Below are positions 11,065-22,096 of a stretch of DNA of 64,000 bases, one piece after another. The DNA comes from Misgurnus anguillicaudatus (Eukaryota > Chordata > Actinopteri > Cypriniformes > Cobitidae). Location of the stretch: NCBI RefSeq assembly GCF_027580225.2, contig NC_073353.2:36236001-36300000 (forward strand), given 5' to 3'. The position numbers were made by a program, and so were the translations under genes. Position 1 is the stretch's first letter; each line of letters opens with the position of its first letter. The notes under the pieces were generated by a model that made no database searches, was not told the DNA's origin, and worked only from the letters and a program-made list of their open reading frames with translations.

Positions 11065-11299
11065 ATGAATGTATATATTTAAGAAATGTTTACATGTGTA
11101 TGTACATTTGTATATTTATGTATAATTTATATTAAAATTATACATGCATGTGTGCATATTTATGATGTAACACACATATATGATGTAAACAAAAACTTTT
11201 ATTCTGCTATAGATTAATCACGATTAATCGTTATGCATCCCTAGTTGTGACGAACTTTGCATCGAGCGCCCTCGAAAAAGTCACCGGCCACCTCAATGC

Positions 11300-12660
11300 A
11301 TCTGCCAAATGCATTAAAATGTCAACGTAAAGTGTTATTTCAATCTCTGTCTCTTTGATATAATGCAGGCTAAAGAGTCATTTTCAAATTTGTACTGTGC
11401 CAGCTGACTCGGATATCAGAGATATTTGAGGGATGGAAAGTGCATTATTTTACTACAATATCCATTTGTTGTTGGTTTTCATTATATTGTTGTGTTGTCA
11501 CTGTTGTGATGTATTCTAACTGCAAATATTTTCATTTCGACAACATTCTTTGCTCCCATGGTTTCTTTTCAAGAGTTTGTTTTCCGATACACTTCTCGAG
11601 ATTGAATTATTATAGACTAGACATAACTGTGATCATTAAAGTAAATGGTAGGTTACCCACATACATTCTCCACTGACCAGTCAGCAGAGCTTGTCATGAA
11701 GTGAAAAAGTCATGAAATTATGAATCGGATGAGTCTACAACCAGCAAAGGATGAGCATTTTGTTACTATACAAACTCATCCTTTAAAAGGAATGGGGCTT
11801 TTACATTCATGCATTTGGCAGACCCCTTATCCAAAGCAACTTAAAGTGAATTTAAGCAATATAAGCTACAAGAAACACTTTTGGCAAGACATTATATCAA
11901 ATCTCACGCCACACAAAATCAGCCACAGATGTACAGAAAGTACTGGAGTGTACTGGAAGGATTGTCAGATGAGTTCATGTTATTTGACAGAACGGAAATA
12001 GATTTTTTCGTGCGTCTGATCCTGGATCTTTCTCGGTCCTGCAGATCCTCTGGAATCGTGCTTCCGACGGCATGCGGCAAGCCGAGGACACGCGCTCACA
12101 CCCAGTGCGTCACGCGATGACTCATTCGTTTTGATTAATGTTTAGTTTTAGCGATCTGTTTCTCATAATCTGTTGTTTTGACTTAAATGACCCTGTTTTG
12201 TGCAGTGGGATTATAGCTTGAGAATGTTGGCAACAGTTGAAACACGACACAGAGAAACACCTTCCAGCGCTGACAGACCTCACTTCAGAAAGATAAGTTT
12301 GGGATGTTTTCACCATTAGCCCCACATGGGATAGCACATGGTTTTCTGTTCATTTATTTATTTTTCATTGGGTTACTGTCGTATTTCATGGTCACATTCA
12401 TAAATATGTTAAAATATGAAAAGGTAAATATGTTACCCCTCCGCTGATGACAGAGTTGTTTGGTCCAGGTTAACGTTAGCATTGTGCTTAGAAGGGAGAC
12501 AGCTACGGCCAAAACCACTTGAAATCTCGCTGTTTTCAATATACCCCCAAACCTAATCTTAAAGGGAGCCAGTAGCGCTGTTTTTATCCTGATTATAAAC
12601 CCAACATCTCGCAAGATTTGGCCGTAGCTTCATCTCCTCTAGCCCGAACCTAATAACTGT
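11300..12660. other. Intergenic DNA, nothing recognised
   Basis: About 1.4 kb without clear inverted repeats. ATTCATGCATTTGGCAGACCCCTTATCCAAAGCAACTT (11803-11840 region) is a type of short phrase often repeated in fish genomes, but no second full copy was seen here. Open frames below 95 codons show no domains. Confidence 0.4.
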
Positions 12661-12664
12661 TTAA

Positions 12665-12964
12665 AAGAAATAGTTCACCCAAAAATAAAAATTCTGTCAT
12701 CATTTACTCACTCTCCGTTACAAATCTGCACAAATTTCTTTGTTCTGATGAACACAAATAAAAGATATTTTACGAAATGTTTGTAACTAAACCGTTCGTG
12801 GACCCCATTTACTTCCATAGTATTCTTTTTTCTTACTATGGAAATGACTTTCTCAAAATATCTGCCTTTGTGTTCATCAGAACAAAGATATTTATACAAG
12901 TTTGTAACAACTTGAGAGTTAGTGAATGATGACAGAATTTTTATTTTTGGGTGAACTATCCATT
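12665..12964. mobile_element. TTAA-type palindromic MITE, family P, copy 1
   Basis: The left arm reads ATAGTTCACCCAAAAATAAAAATTCTGTCATCATT after TTAA (12661-12664). The right arm is its reverse complement, ending GGGTGAACTAT. This family is very common in cyprinid genomes. The centre carries GAACACAAA/TTTGTGTTC arms. Confidence 0.85.
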
Positions 12965-13010
12965 TTTTTTTTTTTTTGCTGTGTTTTTTCTGCGAAAGTG
13001 AGAAGGTTAA

Positions 13011-13928
13011 AGGAATATTCCTTTTTCTTAAAAGAAAAATCCAGATAATTTACTCACCACAATGTCATCCAAAATGTTGATGTCTTTCTTTGTTCAGTCG
13101 AGAAGAAATTATGTTTTTTTGAGGAAAACATTGCAGGATTTTTCCCACTTCAATGGACTCCAATAGAGCCCAACATTTAATACTTAACTCAACACTTACA
13201 ATTTTTTTTCAACGGAGTTTCAAATGACTATAAACAATCCCAAACGAGGCATAAGGTTCTTATCTAGCAAAACGATTGTCATTTTTGACAAGAAAAATAA
13301 CAAATATACACTTTTAAAGCACAACTTTTCGTCTAGGTCCGGTCCAGCGCGACCTAACGTAAATGCGTAGTGACGTAGGGAGGTCACGTGTTACATATAT
13401 AAAACGCACATTTGCGGACCATTATAAACAATAAACTGACACAAAGACATTAATTAGTATCAGTTGACATACAACAACGTAGGAACGGTCCTCTTTCAAC
13501 GCACTTGTAAACACTGGGGCGGAGTTTCGCGTTCGTTCTCTTTGACCTCTTGACGTCATGACGTATTGCGTCGGGTCACGCTGGCGCATGGCGACCGGAT
13601 CTAAATGAGAAGTTGTGCTTTAAAAGTGTATATTTGTTATTTTTCTTGTCAAAAATGACAATCGTTTTGCTAGATAAGACCCTTATGCCTCGTTTGGGAT
13701 TGTTTATAGTCCTTTGAAACTCCGTTTAAAAAAACTGTTAAGTGTTGAGTTAAGTATTAAATGTTTGGCTCTATTAAAGTCCATTAAAATGAGAAAAATC
13801 CTGCAATGTTTTCCTCAAAAAAAAAAGTAATTTCTTCTCGACTGAACAAAGAAAGACATCAACATTTTGGATGACATTGTGGTGAGTAAATTATCTGGAT
13901 TTTTCTTTTAAGAAAATGGAATATTCCT
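13011..13928. mobile_element. TTAA-type palindromic MITE, family E, copy 1
   Basis: About 918 bp. It begins AGGAATATTCC-like directly after TTAA (13007-13010) and ends GGAATATTCCT directly before TTAA (13929-13932). The arms are long mirror images (AATTTACTCACCAC, TTCAGTCGAGAAG, CAAAACGATTGTCATTTTTGAC). The GC-richer centre carries a CACGTG (13385-13390) and a perfect TGACGTCA (13551-13558). A TTAA target site suggests a piggyBac-mobilised MITE. No coding capacity. Confidence 0.9.
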
Positions 13929-14269
13929 TTAACTGGAGCTATGAGATGAAGCTATTGTGATTATTTTTCAGTTTGCAGACACAGCCTGCTGTTGTCCAGA
14001 CAATTTTTCACTGTCCAACTTTGCATAAACATTACACGATGCAAAAGTTCAAGTTCATTTGTCATGTTCACTAGATGTCAGTGAAAATTTGTACATTGAA
14101 ATGCCTGATGTGAATCCTTTAGGCATTCTACATGAGTATGATATAAATAGTTAAGTAAAACAGAAATTAAATAACAAAATAGTTATTTAAGATATTTTGC
14201 AATATATTATATATACAAATATATTTGCAAGTATGTCTGTACAGATCAGATTTATAAACAGTGAAAATT

Positions 14270-15060
14270 GTGACCATGTGGACCACAAATTCAGTCATAA
14301 GATTCAATTTTTTAAAATTGAGATTTATACATCACCTGAAATATGAAAAAAATAACTTTCCAATGATGTATGGTTTGTTAGGTTAGGACAATACAGTATT
14401 TGGCTGAGATACAACTATTTAAAAATCTGGAATCTGAGGGTACAAAAACAAAAATCTAAATATATCGCCTATAAAGTTGACCAAATGAAGTCTTTAGCAA
14501 AACATACTTATTATTAATGATAAATATGTTTTTGATAAGAAAGATAAGAAATGTACAAAATAACTACATGAAACATGATATTTACTTAACTCTTTCCCGC
14601 CAGCAATTACTTTTTTTTGGCAGCACCAGCATTTTTAAAAAAAGTTTAATGCCTTCTAGGAAAATGTTCTTCTTTAAATATATAAACATACAATATATAT
14701 ATTAAATGAAAGAACAGAACCTCTGCTTTCAAACAATAAAAAAAAAACCATTTCATCACATTTTTGTAAAGGACTTTTGTTAGAGATCAGATTCAGAGCG
14801 ATGATCAAAACATACATAGAATTTTTACTGTTTTGGATCCATCAATGTTTTCGTGTCTTATAAGTAGTGTAAAGTGCCACCTACTAGCAGAAATATGGAT
14901 TGCCATTGCAGTGAAGAGATTTCTCTTAATTGATGAGATAACTCGTCAATGGCGGGAAAATAATTAATATCATAATGGTTTTTGACAGAAAAAAATCTAT
15001 AAATTTGACCCATACAAAGTATTGTTGGCTATTGCTACAAATATACCCGTGCGACTTTGT
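14270..15060. mobile_element. MITE family J, copy with internal insert
   Basis: It starts TGTGACCATGTGGACCACAAA and includes TTTCCAATGATGTATGGTTTG and CAAAGTTGACCAAATGAAGTC-type blocks. It ends with TATTGTTGGCTATTGCTACAAATATACCCGTGCGAC, matching the family J copy at 34191-36210. The segment at about 14590-14990, including TTTCCCGCCAGCAATTAC near its left and TCGTCAATGGCGGGAAAATA near its right, looks like a separate inserted palindrome. Confidence 0.7.
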
Positions 15061-15400
15061 GTATTTGTGTATTATTAAACAGAGATCCATATGGTTACAC
15101 ACATTTTATTTTTATATGAAGTTTATTTAAATAAATTTGGGAGGAGCATGGTCATGTAATTCAACCAATCAGCGTAAAGAGGTGTCTATTAATAGCCGTC
15201 CCTCACCTCGTTCCCATGAACGCATCCCTTCTCCACCCCATCATCTCACTCTCAGCTAAAATGGGGTCACATGGGTATAGTCCTCTGGGTTCGGGCTAAA
15301 ATTTTGAGCTCGGAGCCCTCCCCTCGTATAGCACGGCAAATATGCTTTTTCCTCATATCGATAACATGTTAATGCGAACTCGTGAAACAGTTTTTGTGTT
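15061..15400. other. Intergenic DNA, nothing recognised
   Basis: No gene or complete repeat was seen. The stretch lies between a family J MITE and a tRNA-like SINE fragment. Confidence 0.4.
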
Positions 15401-15404
15401 ACCC

Positions 15405-15475
15405 GAACATTTAACCCATGACCTTGTTACTTACACAATGCTCCACCCACCAGTTGAGCTATAGGAACATGTTTA
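15405..15475 (-). repeat. tRNA-like SINE fragment
   Basis: The reverse strand reads TATAGCTCAACTGGTGGGTGGAGCATTG (A-box-like) followed by GGTCATGGGTTAAATG (degenerate B-box) at tRNA spacing. The stems are not complete. Confidence 0.5.
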
Positions 15476-15927
15476 AATCCATCCCACTAAATTTGCCTTG
15501 AAATCAGCACAAAAATATTATCTTATGTCTACAGTTTTTATCTAGACGTATGAGTGAAACAAAACTTTTGTTGCGATCTGTCCGAGATGTTGGATTCTAC
15601 TGCATTGATCTAACAGAAGTTTATTTAGCATTGCTTGTAGTTTGTCACACAACACAGTTAAATTAAAGTACTGTTACCTTTCTCTGGACCTGGAGGGTTG
15701 CGGTCATGAGTAAATAAAGTTGTTCACCTTCTTTTAGAGTCTCGTAGAAAAATGTCTGTGTGGTGACTATTATTTGAACCAAATTATTGACCCAAACAAG
15801 GAAGTGAACTATATAGTAGTCTGGTTTAACAATGAAGTGTGCAATTTTCTGATAATGATTGTGTTTTATTTATTTTTATGTAGTTTATGGGAAAGTAAGG
15901 TTAGTTGTTCTTTATATAAATATAGCC

Positions 15928-15999
15928 TGTTCTAGTAGCTCACTCAGAAGAGCACTGCATTAATTGCAAAAACGTCATGGGTTCGATTCCCAGGGAAAT
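15928..15999 (+). repeat. tRNA-like SINE head abutting a family G MITE
   Basis: TAGTAGCTCACTCAGAAGAGCA (A-box-like) and ATGGGTTCGATTCCCAG (a good T-arm/B-box) are present without an acceptor stem. It lies about 10 bp before the family G element. Confidence 0.6.
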
Positions 16000-16008
16000 G
16001 CTGCAACA

Positions 16009-17035
16009 TGATCTCACGGAAAGTCGTGTTATAGTTGCGCAAAATTTGATTAATTTATTCTTGTCCATGGGACGAAATTCAGCTTTTGAAAGTCTTTTTC
16101 GTGACACTTGCATGAATTTCTATGAATAGTTTCTCAAGTCCGTGGCACAACTTTCATGTCATTTTATGTATTGTTTTCTCATTTTCCCCCATATTTTTAA
16201 ATCATTGTCGCTTGGAATTGGGGTTAAATTTGGGGATTGGGTTTGGATGTACTTTTATGTATTGGTTTTTTACATGTTTTTCTTCTGCTTTTAAAACTAT
16301 TCTCGCCTGGAGTTAGGGTTAAAGTTGGGGTTTGGGTTAGAATGTCTAAAAGCAGAAAGTAGGGATGTCACAATGATTAAATAATTGTCTCTTTGCGATT
16401 GTTTGACCCCATCGCGATGATTTCAGATCACCGCAATGATTGCACATCTCTTTAAAAAACACAAGGGGGAGCTGCAGTGCCTGTATAAACGAGACAGTAT
16501 CAGATGGCGCTCCTTAACTTAAAGTGTGAAGCGATACATTGCAAAGGTATTCAATACAGTGAAAAAACAGCATTTAAAGAAATGTTGCAAAACTTTGATC
16601 AGTAGTATGAACTGTCAGGTAAAACGTACATTTCCAAAACAGCAATTCCAAATTTAGGGAAGTGAAGGATGCTATTGTTAACAATCTGAAAGGAATTAAT
16701 TTTTTGCAGCAAAGATATATGCATTAAATAATTACTTTTAAATATGTGTTATGTGTATTAATATTTACTACCAGCTTAACCTTGCAAAATATTTAATTTA
16801 AATAATCATCACAAGTTATTAGACAATTAACCGTCAGCCGAATTTCATAATCCTGACAGCCCTAACAGAAAGTGATTCTATCCCCTACCCCAAGTGACAA
16901 TGGTAAGAAAATATCGAATAAAACTATGAGAAAACAATATATAACATGTAACCAAAAAGAAAGTTGATCCACGGACACGGGAAACTATTTATAGAAATGT
17001 GTGCCAGTGTCACGAAAAAAACATTCGAATATGTA
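16009..17035. mobile_element. MITE family G, copy 2, with nested hAT-like MITE
   Basis: The left arm TGATCTCACGGAAAGTCGTG and the AATTTGATTAATTTATTCTTGTCCATGG region match the other G copies. The right arm includes ATAGAAATGTGTGCCAGTGTCACG. The element is interrupted at 16360-16864. Confidence 0.75.
16360..16864. mobile_element. hAT-like MITE nested in family G copy 2
   Basis: It starts TAGGGATGTCACAATGATTA and ends CCTGACAGCCCTA. Flanking 8-mers GCAGAAAG (16352-16359) and ACAGAAAG (16865-16872) agree at seven of eight positions, fitting a hAT target duplication. The interior has no recognisable transposase. Confidence 0.85.
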
Positions 17036-17594
17036 GATCAGTCGGATTTGGCTGTGTTAGCACAATGTAAATGTTTCCTTATAATTTTAGGTGAATCATA
17101 ACAAAACACCTTTAATTTGACATCTATCTCATTTCTTTATGCCCAAAATATAACTAAAGTAAAATGTTGCACAGCTTAACTCATTTCCCCCTTTATGTGC
17201 AACTTAATTTCTTGCAGAATAGTTCCAGAAATTCTGTAAGGTTGACACTCTGAAATGTTGATGTTTGTCGTATTTTTTGCCTTACTGCATTTGTTGCTTT
17301 AAGGCAAATGCTTTCCCTTATCTCAGGCATGGCAGTGTAAACACGCTGGCACAGTGCCTTGTGTGTTCTAGACCCCACTCTAAGATCTGCCACTTCCTCC
17401 AGTTATCCTTTCCACTGAAACCATGCAGACCTCCAAATTGCTCTCAGATGTCTGCTTGGCGCACATTTAAAAAAGTGGCTTCTTTCTCTCTGAGCTGAAT
17501 TATTCATTACCATACATTTAATGCTGCAAGAATCTTCTTTATTATAGATGTATAGGTATGTTTTAGGGCATCGTTTTAGGCCTTCAGAAAAATT
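17036..17594. other. Intergenic DNA, nothing recognised
   Basis: Three overlapping open frames of 66-77 codons on opposite strands occupy 17193-17636, but none carries a known motif or splice context. Confidence 0.4.
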
Positions 17595-17596
17595 TA

Positions 17597-17782
17597 CACT
17601 CTTAAAAATGCTTAAAAGGTTCTTCAGCGATGCCATATAGAAAAACCATTTCTTTCATACCTTTTTATAATCTAAAGAAACCACTAGAAACAGAAAGGTT
17701 CTTCAGATGTTAGAAGTTCTTTATGGAACAATTCAGTCAAAAATGGTTCTACTATGGCATCCTGAAGCAGCTTAATTTTTAA
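17597..17782. mobile_element. Short MITE with AGGTTCTTC blocks
   Basis: It starts ACACTCTTAAAAATGCTTAA. AGGTTCTTCAGCGATGCCATA at the left is mirrored by CTATGGCATCCTGAAGCAGC at the right. Several internal AGAAACC/GGTTCTT blocks. The next element begins directly at its right edge. Confidence 0.65.
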
Positions 17783-19186
17783 AGGGACACTCCACTTTTT
17801 TTGAAAATATGCTCATTTTCCAACTCCTCTAGAAACTTGACTCTTCTGTAGTTACATCGTGTACTTAGACCGAAGGAAGTTGGGATTTTCTAGGAACTAT
17901 ACTCTCATTCTGGCGTAATAATCAAGGGGCTCTATCTTACACCCGGCGCAATGCAGCGCAATGCGCGACGCAAGTGTCTTTTGCTAGTTTCCACCCTGCG
18001 CAATTATCATTTTCACGTTTAGCGCCACGTTGTTTAAATAGCAAATGCATTTGCGCCCCTTTTTGTGCCCATGGGATTTCTGGCTGAAAACGAGGTGTGT
18101 TCAGGTGCATTGTTGGCGCGTTGCAACTAAAATAGACTCAATATGTTTTTTGTTATTTAAAGGGCGCATTAGTAATATGCGCCTATAAATGGGACCACTA
18201 CGCGGGTTTGCTTATCACATACATTAATGCGCAGCAGCACAAAAACGCTTTTAAATATGAAAGATTGAAGGATTGAATGTAAAAGATTATTATTGAGGCT
18301 CTTGGACATAAATGAGGACTAATTATGAGACGTTAGAAGATGCAAAGAGCTGCTTCACATGTAGCCTGGTAAGTAAATAAATGCTTTGCTTTAAACACAT
18401 CTGTTTTTAAATGTTTTTTTTTAAAATGCTACCTCACGGATTTATTGTATATGATGACACTGTACCTGTGGATATGGTGAGATGAGAAACATTTTTAAGT
18501 AATGCTTAAAAAAAACTCTTTGCTAAAAAACTGCTGTCCAAGTGCTGAAACGTGCGGAGAGCCATTTGTAAATTCTTTATCTTCTGTTTGTTACAAATAA
18601 AGTATTTTTAGAATACAAACTTTTTAACATGCTTGTAAATAATTTTTTTATGATATTGGATAGCCATACATTTAAAGCAATTAAAAGCCTGCTAAATAGG
18701 GATTAGACATAGTGCCAGCGCAACTGGCTTTTAAAGGGGATGAGAGCTGAGACTCTCATTGGTTTATTGCACGTTACCCCAAATTACTCCCATTACTCAT
18801 TAAAAAAATACGACCAACCCTTTCGACCATGCGCTCGGTGCACAAACCATTTTTCCCATCGTTAAATTAGCAAAAGTGTATTCGGACATGCCCATTTAGA
18901 CATTGTGTTGTGCGTGCGCTTTGGACAATGCGTTAGATCGTTGAAATAGGGCCCAAGAACTTTGCTGCCTAAACATGGCTGCAGAAGACGCAATGATATT
19001 ATGCAGTGCCCGAAAAATAGTCCCCTGCTATTGAAAGGTACCAAAGGGACTACTTTCGGCTGCTGCGTAATATCATTGTGCCTACTGCAGCCATGTTTAG
19101 GCAGCTGAATGCATTCCAAAACTGTAAAATCAAATGTTTAACACTAGGGGAGCTGGAAAATGAGCATACTTTTTTAAAAAGTGGAG
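17783..19186. mobile_element. TTAA-type palindromic MITE, family F, copy 1, with nested element
   Basis: The left arm is AGGGACACTCCACTTTTTTTGAAAATATGCTCATTTTCCA. The right arm is its reverse complement, TGGAAAATGAGCATACTTTTTTAAAAAGTGGAGT. TTAA lies just left (17779-17782). The host portion at 18955-19110 holds a mirrored pair AACATGGCTGCAG / CTGCAGCCATGTT. The arms also occur at 38276-38595 and 62390-62866. Interrupted at 17937-18952. Confidence 0.82.
17937..18952. mobile_element. Possible PIF/Harbinger-like MITE nested in family F
   Basis: It starts GGGCTCTATCTTACACCC and ends GATCGTTGAAATAGGGCCC, inverted at the tips. AAG occurs on both sides, allowing a 3-bp target duplication as in PIF/Harbinger elements. 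The interior has GCGC-rich subterminal motifs (CAATGCAGCGCAATGCGCGACGCAAG) near the left and TGCGTGCGCTTTGGACAATGCG near the right. No nuclease or Myb-like gene. Confidence 0.65.
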
Positions 19187-20006
19187 TGAGTATACTTCAA
19201 ACTAATTTAAGACATGCCAGCATTAAATGCAGTACTTGGCATCTGTGTTAAAGTCAGAAGAGCAGTAGTTCATTTTTTAGATGTATGTCCTCTTTCTGTT
19301 TTATAAAGCTCTTCCAAAAACCTTAGATGACAGCTGATACTTAACTCCATAACCTCAGAGTTTTTAAAGCATACCATGGGACAGGAGTTGAATATATTTG
19401 TTGTATTACTCAGTGCATGGTTTTGTGTATTTTACCCCTAAATGAACCTATAATATATGTATTAAGTAAAACAAATAAATAACCAACTTGAAAATAAAAG
19501 CCAGACCCACATTTTATAGTGTACCATTTATCAGTTTTATTTTAGAAACAGCATGTTTTTAGTGTCCCGAGTCAATCATAATGTAACTTTGTTGCTTATG
19601 TTTTTGTGCTTCGCCTGAAAAAAATGACAAACAAAAATAGTTGCTTTCAAGCTGTGAGTTGACTCGCACAGGGTTTTTTACTCATACAATGATTATTCAT
19701 GAGAACGAAGCAAACAATTTAAACGCTGAAATGAGTCATTTAATCACTGTGTTTGGGATCATATAAGCAGTACTTCACAGTCTCAGTCATTTTATTAATG
19801 CTTCTTGATTCAGATACTAAGGCTCTGAGAATGTGGTGCAGTTATTTTCCTCTCATCCTCTGTGGTTTTCACATGACTGCCAAATATTATTTGTCCATGT
19901 GAGTGAGATCTAGGACTGAAGCACAAATCTGATTTCACACACAATTACTTGTCAAAATGAAAGTGCAGTTCAAGTTTGCGCTATAGTTGGCAAAAAAAAC
20001 GCACTT
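19187..20006. other. Intergenic DNA, nothing recognised
   Basis: No gene or complete repeat was found. Confidence 0.4.
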
Positions 20007-20086
20007 CCAGCCTGATCTCACGAGAATTTGTACGTATTTTACATTATATTTTATTAGTATTACATTAGTATTTTAATTCCTATTAA

Positions 20087-20510
20087 AGGGGACATATCAC
20101 GAAAATTTGACTTTTTCATGTTTAAGCGCTATAAGTGAGTCTTACTATCAACCTAGAAAATGTGAAAAAGATCAACCTAGTAACTTAGTTTTTCTAAACC
20201 ATTCTTTGAAAGCATGTGAAAAAATAGGTAAATAAAATTTGTCTCCACCAGTGATGTCAGAAGGGGATAATACCGCCCCTTAACCTGTACTCTCCAACCA
20301 CAGCACTGCCATTTAGTGCAGAGATCAGCTCATTTGCATTTTAAAGGACACACCCAAAAACTGCACATTTTTGCTCACACCTACAAAGTGGCAATTTTAA
20401 CATGCTATAATAAATTACCTATATGATATTCTGAGCTAAACTTTACATACATACTCTGGGGACAGGAAGATTTATTTGACATCTTAAAAAAGCCTTGTAA
20501 AATGTCCCCT
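20087..20510. mobile_element. TTAA-type MITE, family H, copy 1
   Basis: It begins AGGGGACATATCACGAAAA after TTAA (20083-20086) and ends AATGTCCCCT before TTAA (20511-20514). The interior contains TGATGTCAGAAGGGGATAATACCGCCCC and AGCTCATTTGCAT, shared with the copy at 56224-57045. Confidence 0.85.
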
Positions 20511-20580
20511 TTAATTCGTACAAAGTGAATTGTACAAAAACATATGATTATCAATAATAAAACCCCATCCCTAATCTTAA

Positions 20581-21473
20581 AGGAATATTCCATTTTCTTA
20601 AAATAAAAATCCAGACAATCCACTCACCACCATGTCATCCAAAATGTCGATGTCTTTCTTTGTTCAGTCGAGAGGAAATTATGTTTTTTGGGGAAAACAT
20701 TGCAGGATTTTTCTCATTTTAATGGACCTTAATAGAGCCCAACATTCAACACTCAACTCAACACTTGACAGTTTTTTTGCGGAGTTTCAAAGGACTATAA
20801 ACGATCCCAAACGAGGCATAAGGGTCTTGTCTAGCGAAACGATTGTCGTTTTTGACAAGAGAAATGGAAGGTGTGCACTTTTGGACCACAACTTGTCGTC
20901 TAGATCCGGTCGTGATGCGCCAGCGTGACCCCACGCAATACGTCATGACGTCAAGAGGTCACAGAGGACGAACGCGAAACTCCGCCCCAGTGTTTACAAG
21001 TGTGTTGAAAGAGGACTGTTCCTACGTTGTTGTGTGTCAACTGATACTAATTAATGTCTTTGTGTCAGTTTATTGTTTACAATAGTCCGCAAATTTGCGT
21101 TTTATATATGTAACACGTGACCTCTCTACGTCACTACGCATTTACGTTAGGTCGCGCTGGACCGGACCTAGACGAAAAGATGTGGTTTAAAAGAGCATAT
21201 TTTTTATTTTTCTTGTCAAAAATGACAATCGTTTCGCTAGACAAGACCCTTATGCCTAGTTTGGGATCGTTTATAGTCCTTTGAAACTCTGTGTGAGTTA
21301 AGTATTAAATGTTGGACTCTATTTAAGTCCATTAAAATGAGAAAGATCCTGGAATGTTTTCCTCAAAAAACATAATTTCTTCTCAACTGAACAAAGAAAG
21401 ACATCAACATTTTGGATGACATGGTGGTGAGTAAATTATCTGGATTTTTATTTTTAAAAAATGGAATATTACT
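20581..21473. mobile_element. TTAA-type MITE, family E, copy 2
   Basis: AGGAATATTCC after TTAA (20577-20580); GGAATATTACT before TTAA (21474-21477). Its arms and centre match copy 1 at 13011-13928, but the centre is in reverse orientation. A TGACGTCA (20946-20953) and a CACGTG (21114-21119) are kept. The 98- and 80-codon open frames here are not genes. Confidence 0.9.
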
Positions 21474-21571
21474 TTAACATCACAGGGGCAAAAGGAAATC
21501 CTATAAAAATCTATGAATGTGATCGTATGAATTAATACAAATTTTCCACCTCGTAAAATACATACTAATGC

Positions 21572-22096
21572 CAGTGTTGGGGGTAACGCATTACAAGTAA
21601 CGTAATAATTACGTAATAATATTACTTTTCTAAAGTAACGAGTAAAGTAACGCATTACTTTTAAATGTACACATAAATATTTAAGTTACTTTTTTTTAAG
21701 TAATGCGAGTTACTTTTCAAATTAATTAATTCTATTTAAAAAATAATGTGTTAAATTAAACTGAACGTAGTCATGTAGAATTAAGCACTCTATGCTTGCA
21801 AAAATGAGTGAGAACAGTTTAAGTCAGAAACGGAGATGGCAGGCCAGAGCTTGACATTTTTGTGATCGAAATATGCAATTTCTGAATGCAGAACTTCTCA
21901 GTCATAAAAAACACCTGCAAGTCCTGAAAGAGATCAAGCCTCAGCGAAGTAACAAAAAGTAACTTAAAAGTAACTTAAAAGTAACATAAGTATTACTTTC
22001 CATGAAAAGTAACTAAGTAACGCAATCAGTAACTTTTTTGGGGAGTAACTTAATATTGTAATACATTACTTTTAAAAGTAACTTTCCCCAACACTG
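21572..22096. mobile_element. MITE family L (GTAACGCATTAC type), copy 1
   Basis: The tips are CAGTGTTGGGGGTAACGC and the reverse complement ending CCCCAACACTG. The interior is full of AAGTAAC/GTTACTT blocks plus a GC-richer AGACGGAGATGGCAGGCCAGAGC-like segment. Flanks ACTAATGC and CTAATTGC resemble a decayed 8-bp duplication. Copy 2 is at 35256-35741. Confidence 0.85.

Larger units (their letters stand above)
9747..11243. mobile_element. hAT-like MITE of the ATTAATCG type (family K), interrupted by an LTR element
   Basis: It starts TAGGGATGCATAACGATTAA and ends with the reverse complement ATTAATCGTTATGCATCCCTA. Flanking 8-mers are GTTGTGAA (9739-9746) and GTTGTGAC (11244-11251), a hAT-length target duplication with one mismatch. 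The AT-rich interior is split by the LTR element at 9859-11064. Confidence 0.9.
9328..11292. mobile_element. hAT-like MITE (family Q, copy 2) hosting two nested elements
   Basis: The left end is CAGTGGCAGCTCGTGAC; the right end is a decayed reverse complement, GTCACCGGCCACCT. The 7-bp TCAATGC occurs on both sides (9321-9327, 11293-11299). Its own sequence is 9328-9746 and 11252-11292. It matches the copy at 6427-7303, including the AAACTTTGATTACAG segment, which here is uninterrupted and so shows the empty site of the family A insertion seen in that copy. Confidence 0.9.

Noticed and set aside
20632..21085. 98- and 80-codon frames
   Set aside because: They lie wholly within the family E palindromic MITE; equivalent frames are broken in the other copies.
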